A stretch of 40,081 bases of DNA from JBGRQA01 sp041725895 (GCA_041725895.1 JBGRQA010000042.1:1-40081); one strand, 5' to 3'; shown: positions 32,539 to 40,080, counted from the first letter of the stretch. Program-made: numbers and translations. The notes: generated by a model from the sequence alone, not told the origin.

Positions 32539-33111
32539 ATGATCTACAAATTTCGCATACTATCTGAGGAAAATGAAAATTTCGTGCGTGAGATAGAGAT
32601 AGACGCCGAACAAACCTTCCTTGATCTGCACAATTGCATCCAGAACTCCACAAAATACGACAGTTCGCAAATGGCCTCGTTTTACGTAATTGGCAACGAT
32701 GGCCTTCGGGGAAAAGAGATCGCTCTTTTTGAAATGAACACCGAAGAGGACGACAACATGAACGTGGTAGCAATGGACGTAGCCATGATTCGTGAATTCG
32801 CATCCAAAGAAGAGCCAGTCTTAACTTATGTTTTCGATTTCTTTTCGGATCGGTACTTTACCCTGGAGCTGGTTGAAACCAGACGAGGCGGAAGAGCACA
32901 GGATTACCCCAAAGTATTGCTTGCTGAGGGAGATGCTCCGGAACAAATTGTTATGAATGCGGAAAATTTCGATGATTTGGATTTGGGAGACATCAATTTA
33001 AATCCCAAGGCCAAAACTTCGGAATACGATTTTCTGGATGAATTTGATGACGACACAGAAGATAACGGTCCATCCTTTGAAAGTCTTGACGATTACGAAG
33101 ATATTTTGTAA
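32539..33111 (+). CDS. pRiA4b ORF-3-like (IS1096 passenger TnpR-like) protein
   Basis: This 190-residue protein carries the PRiA4_ORF3 fold in residues 1-130: YKFRILSEENENFVREIEID at the start, then LHNCIQNSTKYDSSQMASF and EEPVLTYVFDF. The C-terminal 35 residues are very acidic (DEFDDDTEDNG, then LDDYEDIL). The family name comes from plasmid and IS genes, but the protein is widespread on chromosomes and shows no recombinase motif, so mobility should not be inferred. Function is unknown. It is 21 bases after the acyl-CoA reductase gene and followed by a hairpin. Confidence 0.85.
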   Translation: MIYKFRILSEENENFVREIEIDAEQTFLDLHNCIQNSTKYDSSQMASFYVIGNDGLRGKEIALFEMNTEEDDNMNVVAMDVAMIREFASKEEPVLTYVFDFFSDRYFTLELVETRRGGRAQDYPKVLLAEGDAPEQIVMNAENFDDLDLGDINLNPKAKTSEYDFLDEFDDDTEDNGPSFESLDDYEDIL

Positions 33112-33122
33112 GAATCTTCCAT

Positions 33123-33165
33123 TATGGGTGGCTTGATTCTGGTATTTTTTCAAAATCCACCCATA
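33123..33165 (+). terminator. Hairpin after the pRiA4b-like gene
   Basis: TATGGGTGG (33123-33131) pairs perfectly with CCACCCATA (33157-33165), with a 25-base loop holding TTTTTT. It lies 12 bases after the stop and may act as a terminator, though no T run follows the stem. Confidence 0.55.
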
Positions 33166-33180
33166 GAACATCTTACTTGG

Positions 33181-33255
33181 AAGCTATTCGCTTTTGGCTT
33201 TTAGTCCCTGGCAAAAAACAACAGCTAAGGGCTAAAAGCCAGCTGCCAATAGCTT
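33181..33255. repeat. 75-base nested palindrome
   Basis: AAGCTATT (33181-33188)/AATAGCTT (33248-33255) form the outer arm. TGGCTTTTAG (33195-33204)/CTAAAAGCCA (33232-33241) form the middle, and CCCT/AGGG close an 18-base loop. TTTTTAAAA follows on the plus strand. It may be a terminator or a dispersed repeat copy. Confidence 0.75.
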
Positions 33256-33303
33256 TTTAAAATAGGAAACCCCGATTATTTTACAGAAATTCATTTTTCA
33301 CTC

Positions 33304-34212
33304 ATGCCCAAAACCCTCATTGTTCTCCTAGGCCCCACAGGTGTGGGCAAAACAGACTTAAGCATTCGAATCGCTCAACATTTCGATACTGTAATTACTT
33401 CATCCGACAGCCGGCAAGTTTACAAAGAAATGCGAATCGGAACAGCGGTTCCCGAACCCGAACAATTGAGCCAGGTGAAGCATCATTTCATCCATTCCCA
33501 CTCCATTCACGACTACTTTAGTTCCTTTGAATGCGAAAAAGAAACTTTGGCACTACTTCAGAATCTTTTTGTAGAAAAAAACCAGGTATTAATGGTAGGC
33601 GGTTCTATGATGTACATTGATGCAGTATGCAATGGCATTGACGACATCCCAACAATTGATCCGCAATTGCGAAAGGAACTACTGGAAAAATACGAGCAGG
33701 AAGGAATCGAATCCATACGGATGCAATTGAAACTATTGGATCCGGTATTCTACAACGAGGTGGATCTGAAGAATGCCAAGCGGGTACTGCATGCTGTTGA
33801 GGTATGCCTAATGGCTGGCAAGCCCTACTCCTCGTTAAGAAAAAACACCGCTAAAAAAAGGGATTTTAACATTGTAAAAATCGGGTTGAACCGCGACCGG
33901 GAAGAACTCTACAACCGTATCAACCTTAGGGTAGATCAAATGGTAGAGGAAGGCCTGGTAGAGGAAGCCCGGGGACTTTTTGAATATCGACACCTGAATT
34001 CGATGAATACCGTTGGCTACAAAGAACTATTCGAACATTTCGAAGGAAAAATCAGCCTGGAGAAAGCCATCGAACTAATCAAACGCAACTCCCGCCGGTA
34101 TGCCAAACGTCAACTCTCCTGGTTCCGAAGAGATGATGGCATCAATTGGTTTCATCCCGAACAGGAGGAAGAGATACTGCAACTCCTGACAGAGAAATGT
34201 TCGGGGAATTAA
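33304..34212 (+). CDS. miaA: tRNA dimethylallyltransferase
   Basis: This 302-residue enzyme adds a dimethylallyl group to A37 of tRNAs that read UNN codons. The P-loop is GPTGVGKT (10-17), followed by TSSDSRQVYKEM, which binds the tRNA and catalytic Asp; GGSMMYIDAVCNGIDDIP and MNTVGYKELFEHF with RRYAKRQLSWFRRD near the end are also diagnostic. Length is normal. The upstream pRiA4b-like gene is a frequent neighbour in Bacteroidota. Downstream is a 950-base stretch without genes. The ATG start at 33304 fits the family N terminus. Confidence 0.97.
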   Translation: MPKTLIVLLGPTGVGKTDLSIRIAQHFDTVITSSDSRQVYKEMRIGTAVPEPEQLSQVKHHFIHSHSIHDYFSSFECEKETLALLQNLFVEKNQVLMVGGSMMYIDAVCNGIDDIPTIDPQLRKELLEKYEQEGIESIRMQLKLLDPVFYNEVDLKNAKRVLHAVEVCLMAGKPYSSLRKNTAKKRDFNIVKIGLNRDREELYNRINLRVDQMVEEGLVEEARGLFEYRHLNSMNTVGYKELFEHFEGKISLEKAIELIKRNSRRYAKRQLSWFRRDDGINWFHPEQEEEILQLLTEKCSGN

Positions 34213-34282
34213 AAATAATTACCCAAAACCGAATCTTTTTTCGGGATCAACCGTACAACTCTCCATCGAAACTTTCCATATT

Positions 34283-34372
34283 GGATTCCCAGGGGAACGA
34301 AAGAATACAGAGAACCAATTTCTCCCTTCTTTAACGAAGCTTTAGATATGTTTCAGTCCCCTGGGGAATTCC
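34283..34372. repeat. Imperfect inverted repeat
   Basis: GGATTCCCAGGGGA (34283-34296) is nearly the complement of TCCCCTGGGGAATTCC (34357-34372), which has two extra bases. The 60-base interior has weaker pairings such as CTTC/GAAG. Confidence 0.6.
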
Positions 34373-34543
34373 ATTTTTAACAGGAAAGCCACAATCTTTC
34401 ACTGTTAGGTAAAATTTCCCATAAAAAGGGATCGCACCGTCTCCCCAACGGCCAAATACCCAATTACTACAGCAAGAAATCATACAGACCCCTGTCCTAT
34501 AAGCCCGGGAGATACAAAATAAGTTCTGGAGCGTAAGATTATG

Positions 34544-34697
34544 CCTATGTGGATGCAAAACACAGCTAAGAGCCCAATAGTTAAAGCTATGGAGTGAGTA
34601 AACCAAGCTATGCAACTAGAAATTCTGGCTATGGGGCAATTAGTTCAGGCTATGGAAACAGAGAATTAGGCTATGGATGGCTAAAATTGGGCTATGG
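34544..34697. repeat. Array of eight 21-bp units with GCTATGG core
   Basis: GCTATGG or a one-base variant starts at 34586, 34607, 34628, 34649, 34670 and 34691, exactly 21 bp apart. Degenerate units sit in register at 34544 (CCTATGT) and 34565 (GCTAAGA). The 14 bases between cores vary but usually end in TTnnG. In the plus frame the cores encode S/L-G-Y-G every seven residues. Confidence 0.85.
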
Positions 34698-34817
34698 AAT
34701 GCTTTTTCACCTAAAGGACGTCGTAAAAATCAAACAGCTCCCTTCCCTTACTGTTTTGCCTACTACAATTCTTCAAAGGTTGGTAGAATCGCCCCCCGGG
34801 CGGTAAATTAGAGAGAA

Positions 34818-34916
34818 GAGGAAGCTGCACCAATTGCTGAAATCCCATATAGATCGAACAAATGATTTGATTATCTCTTGTTTCAATCGATTATACGATT
34901 TTGATACAGCTTCCTC
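34818..34916. repeat. Element bounded by 10-bp inverted repeats
   Basis: GAGGAAGCTG (34818-34827) and CAGCTTCCTC (34907-34916) are perfect complements around 79 AT-rich bases, which include AATCG/CGATT. It may be a small structured RNA or a MITE-like remnant; no coding content is seen. Confidence 0.55.
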
Positions 34917-35163
34917 CTTCAAACCGGTCTGCCGGAAAAAAGAGATGGCCCTTTTGCAGGTCCATCTCCTTACCCAACAAGATGCGATTTGTTGATGTTG
35001 GTGAATACTTGCTGGCGATTGAGCCCAATTGCCATAGGAAGGTTATGCGCCTGGAATTGATTGCTTGGTCGAATAATCAATAGGAATCGCACAGCAAAAG
35101 CTTAACCTCCAGCAAATTCACATGACAAAAGTACAACTTTTTTTACTTACAACAATTATAAAT

Positions 35164-36042
35164 CTAGGGCAGCGGCTTGTAAATTTGGGTCATTTGCTGC
35201 TTCAACTCCGAAGGGGACACCCCGGTTTTGGTCTGGACAAACTTGCTAAAGGCAGAGGGAGAATCGAAACCCAATTCGTAGGCAATTTCTTTGTAGTTAA
35301 GGTCGGAAGCCATAATAAGCCGGCGCGCTTCCAGCAAGATACGCTCGTGAATCACCTCCAGGGCGGTTTGCTCCTTGTACTTTTTGGTTAAGGCATTCAA
35401 TCGTTTGGCAGAAACGGAGAGCAATTTGGCATAATCGGACACGAAGCGAACCGATTTAAAATTCTGATCCAACAATTGCAGAAACTGGATGTAAAGTTCC
35501 TTTTCGGGATGGTGAAAATCAACCGAAACCGATTGTTCACTGATTTCGGTAAGCCGCAGAATCAGAATCCTGAAGTAAAGGCGGATCTTCTCACAACGAT
35601 ATTTGGATTTTCCCCTGTACAACTCTTTAATCGACTGCAGCATCTCATTCACTTCGGCAAATTCGTCGGCGGTAAGCTGAATGGAGATGATTTTGGAAAG
35701 CACATTGAAACAGTAGTCGCGAAGTGCAACATTGATATGTTCGTGACAAAACAGATCCCTGCCAAAAAGGATCACCTCGCCCTTTACCTGGTTTCCCAGT
35801 TCCAATTTATGCAACTGGCGAGGCATTACAATATGAGCAGAGTAATCATTTATTTTCCGACAGCTGAAATCCACATAATCGTGGCCGCCCCCCTGCTCAA
35901 AAAAATACAGTTGGTAAACACTGCTCCGTTGCAATTCGTTGGGCAAACCAGCCAGATACTCCTGCAAAGGAAATATTTTAAAGGGGAAATCTGCCGATTC
36001 CCAGCTTTCGCATTCATCAAGGAAATAACCTGTTTCTGCCAT
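35164..36042 (-). CDS. AraC-family transcriptional regulator
   Basis: From ATG at 36042 the protein has 292 residues; an earlier TTG at 36087 would add 15 and is less likely. The N-terminal 170 residues resemble a cupin-like sensing domain (FEQGGGHDYVDFS, HIVMPRQLHKLEL). The C-terminal ~100 residues are the AraC double helix-turn-helix: ERILLEARRLIMASDLNYK in the first unit and IAYELGFDSPSAFSKFVQ in the second, ending PSELKQQM. The effector and targets are unknown. It is 81 bases downstream of the glycosyltransferase cluster on the same strand with a hairpin between, so linkage to the cluster is uncertain. Confidence 0.9.
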   Translation of the reverse strand: MAETGYFLDECESWESADFPFKIFPLQEYLAGLPNELQRSSVYQLYFFEQGGGHDYVDFSCRKINDYSAHIVMPRQLHKLELGNQVKGEVILFGRDLFCHEHINVALRDYCFNVLSKIISIQLTADEFAEVNEMLQSIKELYRGKSKYRCEKIRLYFRILILRLTEISEQSVSVDFHHPEKELYIQFLQLLDQNFKSVRFVSDYAKLLSVSAKRLNALTKKYKEQTALEVIHERILLEARRLIMASDLNYKEIAYELGFDSPSAFSKFVQTKTGVSPSELKQQMTQIYKPLP

Positions 36043-36075
36043 TGAGGTTGTTGTTCTGTTATAAAAACCAGTCCT

Positions 36076-36107
36076 ACGAGCCCTCAATGTTCATCAAGGG
36101 GCTCGCA
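36076..36107 (-). terminator. Weak hairpin between the glycosyltransferase and araC-type genes
   Basis: CGAGCCC and GGGCTCG flank a loop of about 17 bases. On the minus strand GTAGGACTGGTTTTT follows, so the T tract is distant. It may reduce read-through into the regulator gene. Confidence 0.4.
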
Positions 36108-36123
36108 ACAATATCTCCCTCTT

Positions 36124-37137
36124 CTATTTGGAGTAGAAAGGTTTCCCAAACACTCCAAACTCATCCTTTTTAAGTATAACATGTTTCCACACTGCATTCA
36201 AAAAACCAATGCCATAAGCGCAAAGTTGAATCAGACTGGCTCCCACCGATTGAACGGCCACCGAAACCGACCTGTTACGGATAAGAGAATCTACAAAAAC
36301 CAAAACAACGTATAGCAACAGCGGCAATAAGAACAGCGGATTCAGAAGCATTGCCAACAGCAATAGTCCCAATACGCCAAGGGTAAACAGTGAGGGAAAC
36401 AGGAAAAATATTTTAAAGGTTTGGGGGTAATGCCGGGAAATAATGTACCTGGTTTTCCCAAACCCAAACACCTGCTTGTAAAACTTTTTGAAAGAAATTC
36501 TTCGTTTGTGAAACACATAGGCATCACGAATCAACCGGGTTTCGAATCCACGCTTGATTACTTCGATGGCGAAAACCATATCCTCGCCCGGATGCATACG
36601 TGTAATGGGAAAGCCTCCCGTATTTTGATACACTGCCTCAGAAAATCCAAGATTAAAGCTACGCGGATGAAACTTGTGCACCTGTTTCTTCCCTCCGCGA
36701 ATTCCCCCGGTAGTAAAGAAAGAGGTCATGGCATAACTTACGGCCTTCTGAAAGTTGGAGAAATCGTCCATGGCTCCATCGGGGCCTCCGTAACAATCCA
36801 CGAAGTTCTCACTCAGCTCCCGGTGGATGGTTTCCATGTAGTGCTCCGGTATAATGCAATCGGAGTCGAAGAAAAGGTAGTAGTTTCCCTTCGCCCGCTC
36901 CAAACCGTAGTTTCGACCGATACTAGGCCCTTCGTTTTGCTTATAGTAGTAGGATATATTGATTCTATCGGCATAGGCCCGACACAACTCTTCGCTTTTG
37001 ATAGTGGAACCATCCTCAACAACCACCAGTTCAAAATCTTTACGGGTTTGTTTGGCCAAACTATCCAACAATTCCTTCATCTCATCGGGACGGTTGTAAA
37101 CCGGCACAATGATAGAAAACTTCAACTCCTTAGACAT
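36124..37137 (-). CDS. Family 2 glycosyltransferase with C-terminal membrane helices
   Basis: This 337-residue protein has a GT-A domain: SIIVPVYNRPDEMKELLDSL at the start, VEDGSTIKS, and the metal-binding FDSDC near residue 95. GGFPITRMHPGEDMVF provides the ED acceptor-site motif. Two to three hydrophobic helices at about 243-290 anchor it to the inner membrane. It probably transfers sugars to a lipid-linked or surface glycan. It is separated by three bases from the methyltransferase gene and belongs to a three-gene cluster. Donor and acceptor cannot be predicted. Confidence 0.9.
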   Translation of the reverse strand: MSKELKFSIIVPVYNRPDEMKELLDSLAKQTRKDFELVVVEDGSTIKSEELCRAYADRINISYYYKQNEGPSIGRNYGLERAKGNYYLFFDSDCIIPEHYMETIHRELSENFVDCYGGPDGAMDDFSNFQKAVSYAMTSFFTTGGIRGGKKQVHKFHPRSFNLGFSEAVYQNTGGFPITRMHPGEDMVFAIEVIKRGFETRLIRDAYVFHKRRISFKKFYKQVFGFGKTRYIISRHYPQTFKIFFLFPSLFTLGVLGLLLLAMLLNPLFLLPLLLYVVLVFVDSLIRNRSVSVAVQSVGASLIQLCAYGIGFLNAVWKHVILKKDEFGVFGKPFYSK

Positions 37138-37140
37138 GCT

Positions 37141-37914
37141 CTATTTTCGATTAAAGTAGATCAATTCATTTTTAGGCAGACGGTATTTCTCAACCAGTTC
37201 TGCATTCAGTTCCTTTACGTAGCCATCCTGCACCACTTCGAAGCCACACTCGGCCAACCGGTCGGCATAATCCAAACCATACAAACGCAAGTGATCCTTT
37301 TGCAGAAAATGCTTTTCCCTCTCCGCAGGATCGGTAATGGAAGGATCCTCGTAGGTTGTTTCCAGATTGGTATCCTGAGGCACCTGAAGGATAGCAAAAC
37401 CACCCGGTTTCAATATCCGGTGCAACTCCCGCATGGCCTTACGGTCATCGTCCACATGCTCCAGTACATGGTTGCAAATTACCACATCATAGCTATGATC
37501 GGAGAAAGGAATCGCCTGTACATCGAAATGCACATCCGCAAGGGGGGATTCCAAATCGGCTGTGGTATAATCCAGGTTGGGCAAAGCTCTGAACCGCTTG
37601 TAGAAACATTGCTCCGGGGCAATATGCAATACCTTAAGGGAGGCATCAAAAAAGCTTGTTTTCTCTTTCAGGAACAACCACAAAAGCCGGTGACGTTCCA
37701 GCGACAAACAACGAGGACATAGGGCATTGTCTCTTCCGGTAACTTTTGTATAACCATAGGGCAGGAACTTTCGGAAATGTCCTCCGCAAACGGGACATTC
37801 CACCTTATTGCCCAATAAAAAAACGGCCACCACCCGGTTTACCATCAAACTGATGCGAATTAACAAGGGGCGGGGAATGTACTTTAACAGAATTCGGATG
37901 ATTCTCTTAATCAT
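37141..37914 (-). CDS. SAM-dependent methyltransferase with N-terminal zinc-ribbon-like motif
   Basis: This 257-residue protein starts with a basic, hydrophobic stretch (1-35), then a CPVCG (Cys40, Cys43) and CPRC (Cys66, Cys69) quartet that looks like a zinc ribbon. The class I methyltransferase domain follows: VLHIAPEQ as motif I, NHVLEHVDDD, and LKPGGFAILQVP. The substrate may be a glycan or lipid made by the neighbouring glycosyltransferases, from context only. It is three bases from the downstream gene and 11 from the upstream one, so translation is probably coupled. Confidence 0.87.
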   Translation of the reverse strand: MIKRIIRILLKYIPRPLLIRISLMVNRVVAVFLLGNKVECPVCGGHFRKFLPYGYTKVTGRDNALCPRCLSLERHRLLWLFLKEKTSFFDASLKVLHIAPEQCFYKRFRALPNLDYTTADLESPLADVHFDVQAIPFSDHSYDVVICNHVLEHVDDDRKAMRELHRILKPGGFAILQVPQDTNLETTYEDPSITDPAEREKHFLQKDHLRLYGLDYADRLAECGFEVVQDGYVKELNAELVEKYRLPKNELIYFNRK

Positions 37915-37925
37915 TCAGTATGAGT

Positions 37926-38873
37926 TTAAATTTCTTTTTCGATTTGATAGGTATTTCGCTCAGGAGAGCTTCGGCTTACCAACTCGGCAATAAAACCGGT
38001 CAAAAACAACTGTGTACCCAAAATCATTGTTGCCAGGGCAATATAAAAGTAGGGGCTATCGGTAACCAACGGAGCTTGAATTCCCTGACTCAGGCTGTAG
38101 AGCTTCTGAAAACCGATCCAGGCGGAGGCAAAAAAACCAACCACAAACATCAGGGTACCCAGCAAACCAAAAAAGTGCATCGGCTTTTTACCAAACTTGG
38201 TTATAAAGGAGATGGACAGCAAATCCAGAAAGCCATTGATAAAACGATTCAAACCAAACTTGGTTACACCGTATTTCCGCTCCTGATGTTGAACTACCTG
38301 CTCGCCAATACGGGTAAATCCTGCTTCCTTTGCCAAAATGGGAATGTATCGATGCATTTCGCCATACACTTCGATGCTTTTAACAACTTTATGATGGTAG
38401 GCTTTTAGTCCGCAGTTGAAATCGTGCAAACGAATTCCCGATACGGCCTGGGCTGTACGGTTGAAAAACTTGCTGGGAATGGTTTTGGATATCGGATCGT
38501 AACGCTTCTTTTTCCATCCCGAAATCAAATCATAATTTTCCTCTTTGATCTTACGATACAATTCGGGTATTTCATCCGGACTATCCTGCAAATCGGCATC
38601 CATGGTTATTACCACATCGCCCCTGGTAGCAGCAAAACCGCTAAACAAAGCGGCCGACTTACCATAGTTCCTCCGAAATTTAATTCCCCGGATGGTAGAA
38701 TATGTTCCTTGCAATTCCTCAATTACTTTCCAGGATGAATCGTTACTACCATCATCTACAAGAATGATTTCGTGGCTAAAATTATTTTCCGCCATCACCT
38801 TACTGATCCATTTGACCAACTCGGGCAGGGATTCTTCCTCATTGAACAAGGGAACTACAACTGAAATATTCAT
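37926..38873 (-). CDS. GtrB/DPM1-like family 2 glycosyltransferase
   Basis: This 315-residue protein has the polyprenyl-phosphate glycosyltransferase pattern: ISVVVPLFNEEESLPELVKW, VDDGSNDSS, the TMDADLQDSPDEIP metal motif, and GMHRYIP-like EMHRYIPILA. Two membrane helices follow (about 232-256 and 270-295). GtrB and DPM1 relatives load glucose or mannose onto undecaprenyl phosphate for use outside the membrane. It is first in the three-gene cluster and has a TATATTTG box 57 bases upstream. The sugar is unknown. Confidence 0.92.
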   Translation of the reverse strand: MNISVVVPLFNEEESLPELVKWISKVMAENNFSHEIILVDDGSNDSSWKVIEELQGTYSTIRGIKFRRNYGKSAALFSGFAATRGDVVITMDADLQDSPDEIPELYRKIKEENYDLISGWKKKRYDPISKTIPSKFFNRTAQAVSGIRLHDFNCGLKAYHHKVVKSIEVYGEMHRYIPILAKEAGFTRIGEQVVQHQERKYGVTKFGLNRFINGFLDLLSISFITKFGKKPMHFFGLLGTLMFVVGFFASAWIGFQKLYSLSQGIQAPLVTDSPYFYIALATMILGTQLFLTGFIAELVSRSSPERNTYQIEKEI

Positions 38874-38930
38874 ATTCTATTTTCTGATTTGTTAGGATTT
38901 GTCTTTCCTGTTTAACAGACAGACATCACA

Positions 38931-38938
38931 CAAATATA
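38931..38938 (-). promoter_or_regulatory. -7 element of the glycosyltransferase cluster
   Basis: TATATTTG on the minus strand matches TAnnTTTG, 57 bases before the ATG at 38873. No clear -33 TTG is seen. Confidence 0.5.
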
Positions 38939-38974
38939 AGCCACTCCTCTTGATTATACTATCGGACTGTGATT

Positions 38975-39535
38975 TTATTTGCTGGCATCATCGATTTTAT
39001 CGGCAGGCTTTTGGTTAAACAAATTGCCACTGCTTCTGAGGAATCCGGCAAGCATAAGTGAAAAAATAAAGCCCATAAAAGTTTTATTAAACACCTCGGA
39101 GAAAGCATAGATCTCAGGTGTAACCTGGCTGTAAAATTCCATAAACTGATCCAGTTGCTCCCCTTTAAATCCGGACTTTTCGAAGTTATTTCGAACAATA
39201 GAGAATAACTGATCCAACAACCCCGGATCAATAAACTTCATCATGATAAAAATATATACCCCGTAGATAAGCGCAGCAACAAAAAGAATGGCAACACCAG
39301 CCTTAAGCGCCCGGCCAAAGGTTATCGCACCACCCAGTACATAGTCCCGATAGCGTTTCACACCAAAAAAGATTCCGGTAAGGGTCAAGAAGTAATTGAT
39401 GGAGGAGATTTTCTCATTCATACTAATGGGTTGCTCCTTTAAGTAGAATGATAAGGACGCAAGAATGAATAATCCTCCAACCAATGCACCAAAATGGAAG
39501 GTATGTTTCCAAACGGAATTTTGTGTAATCTGCAT
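38975..39535 (-). CDS. DUF4199 membrane protein
   Basis: From ATG at 39535 the protein has 186 residues. An earlier TTG at 39580 would add 15 residues, but a TATCTTTG promoter box lies between the two starts, so the ATG is chosen. Four membrane helices are visible, with HFGALVGGLFILASLSFYL first and FSLMLAGFLRSS last. DUF4199 is found widely in Bacteroidota, often beside a dolichol-type glycosyltransferase as here, and has no known function. The cytoplasmic end is hydrophilic (NQKPADKIDDASK). Confidence 0.85.
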   Translation of the reverse strand: MQITQNSVWKHTFHFGALVGGLFILASLSFYLKEQPISMNEKISSINYFLTLTGIFFGVKRYRDYVLGGAITFGRALKAGVAILFVAALIYGVYIFIMMKFIDPGLLDQLFSIVRNNFEKSGFKGEQLDQFMEFYSQVTPEIYAFSEVFNKTFMGFIFSLMLAGFLRSSGNLFNQKPADKIDDASK

Positions 39536-39559
39536 ATTCGTTTCGTTAAAAATGGACAA

Positions 39560-39567
39560 CAAAGATA
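39560..39567 (-). promoter_or_regulatory. -7 element of the DUF4199 gene
   Basis: TATCTTTG on the minus strand matches TAnnTTTG, 25 bases before ATG 39535. It decides the start codon. The -33 part is not clear. Confidence 0.5.
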
Positions 39568-39864
39568 CCTGTTTTTTCAAAAAGCCCCACGGGAAGTCGT
39601 GTCAAAAGCCCTGAAAAACGGGTTCTTTTTCGCGTTAGGGGATAATTTTTTTGAGAAAATCGACACTTTTTTTCAACTTTTCTGAAAAAAATCGCCCTTT
39701 TCCGGCCTTCCCTCCTACTCTATTGTACGGGCGCAAGCCCTGAAAAGACGCGGCACACACACTTCTCTGAAAAAAAATCACTTTTTCCCCATTTTTTATC
39801 CCATTGAAAATAAATTCCTTGTCTGAACCAAATAATTTTTACCGTGAAGATTCTTTAGATTTTG
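39568..39864. other. Gene-free stretch before the SRP RNA gene
   Basis: No gene is apparent. The stretch is rich in T and A runs. AGCCCTGAAAA occurs at 39607 and 39736, and CTGAAAAAAA-TC followed by a TTTTCC run occurs at about 39682 and 39767, so there may be a partial old duplication. Confidence 0.5.
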
Positions 39865-39895
39865 TTTGTGGGTAATCAACTTTTTTCTACTTTTG
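39865..39895 (+). promoter_or_regulatory. Promoter of the SRP RNA gene
   Basis: TTTG (39865-39868), 19 bases and TACTTTTG (39888-39895) match the Bacteroidota promoter consensus. The RNA stem begins about six bases later, as expected for a direct start. Confidence 0.85.
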
Positions 39896-39899
39896 TCGT

Positions 39900-39998
39900 C
39901 GGGTAAGTCCTATACGACCAGCTCCTACTGAATCCCCCCAGGGTCGGAAGGCAGCAAGGGTAGGTGGTCGAAGCGGTGCGATATAGGTAGCTTACCCA
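39900..39998 (+). ncRNA. ffs: Signal recognition particle RNA (4.5S type)
   Basis: GGGTAAG (39901-39907) pairs with CTTACCC (39991-39997), and the apical part carries GGTCGGAAGGCAGCA, the conserved Ffh-binding loop with a GGAA tetraloop. The size of about 98 nt fits the small bacterial form without an Alu domain. The RNA forms the SRP with Ffh for co-translational membrane targeting. It has its own strong promoter, and tRNA-Thr follows nine bases later, probably in the same transcript. Confidence 0.95.
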
Positions 39999-40006
39999 CT
40001 TTTTAT

Positions 40007-40080
40007 GCCGATATAGCTCAGTTGGCTAGAGCAGCTGATTTGTAATCAGCAGGTCGTGGGTTCGAGTCCCTCTATCGGCT
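40007..40080 (+). tRNA. tRNA-Thr (anticodon TGT), second copy
   Basis: A 74-nt cloverleaf with acceptor GCCGATA/TATCGGC, fully Watson-Crick, and anticodon TGT. It differs from the tRNA-Thr at 105-178 at positions 7 (A for G) and 16 (T for C). It follows the SRP RNA gene and ends one base before the window edge. No CCA is encoded. Confidence 0.96.

Larger units (their letters stand above)
34213..35163. other. 951-base gene-free region rich in repeats
   Basis: No credible gene lies between miaA and the araC-type gene. The stretch contains an imperfect long inverted repeat (34283-34372), the 21-bp-periodic array (34544-34697), a 10-bp inverted repeat bounding about 100 bases (34818-34916), and a hairpin GAGATGG/CCATCTC (34942-34968). 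Short frames exist but lack family features. It could hold a decayed gene, a structured RNA or a mobile remnant. Confidence 0.6.

Noticed and set aside
32539..33111. Mobile element passenger (IS1096/TnpR-like name)
   Set aside because: The family name is historical; no transposase, inverted ends or recombinase residues are present.
34331..34615. 94-residue minus-strand frame after miaA
   Set aside because: It overlaps the array and inverted repeat, is rich in Cys and aromatic residues at random, and has no family motif.
34544..34697. CRISPR array
   Set aside because: The repeated core is only 7 bp with 14-bp variable parts; CRISPR repeats are 23-40 bp with spacers near 30 bp, and no cas gene is present.
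34594..34806. 70-residue protein with SGYG/LGYG repeats
   Set aside because: Stops interrupt the same frame in the upstream units, the rest of the frame looks random, and no promoter or terminator fits. Kept only as an alternative origin of the 21-bp array.
36421..37722. Long open frame (433 codons) antisense to two cluster genes
   Set aside because: It lies opposite clear glycosyltransferase and methyltransferase genes, and its product looks like reverse-strand translation (His, Gln and Ile rich, no domain).
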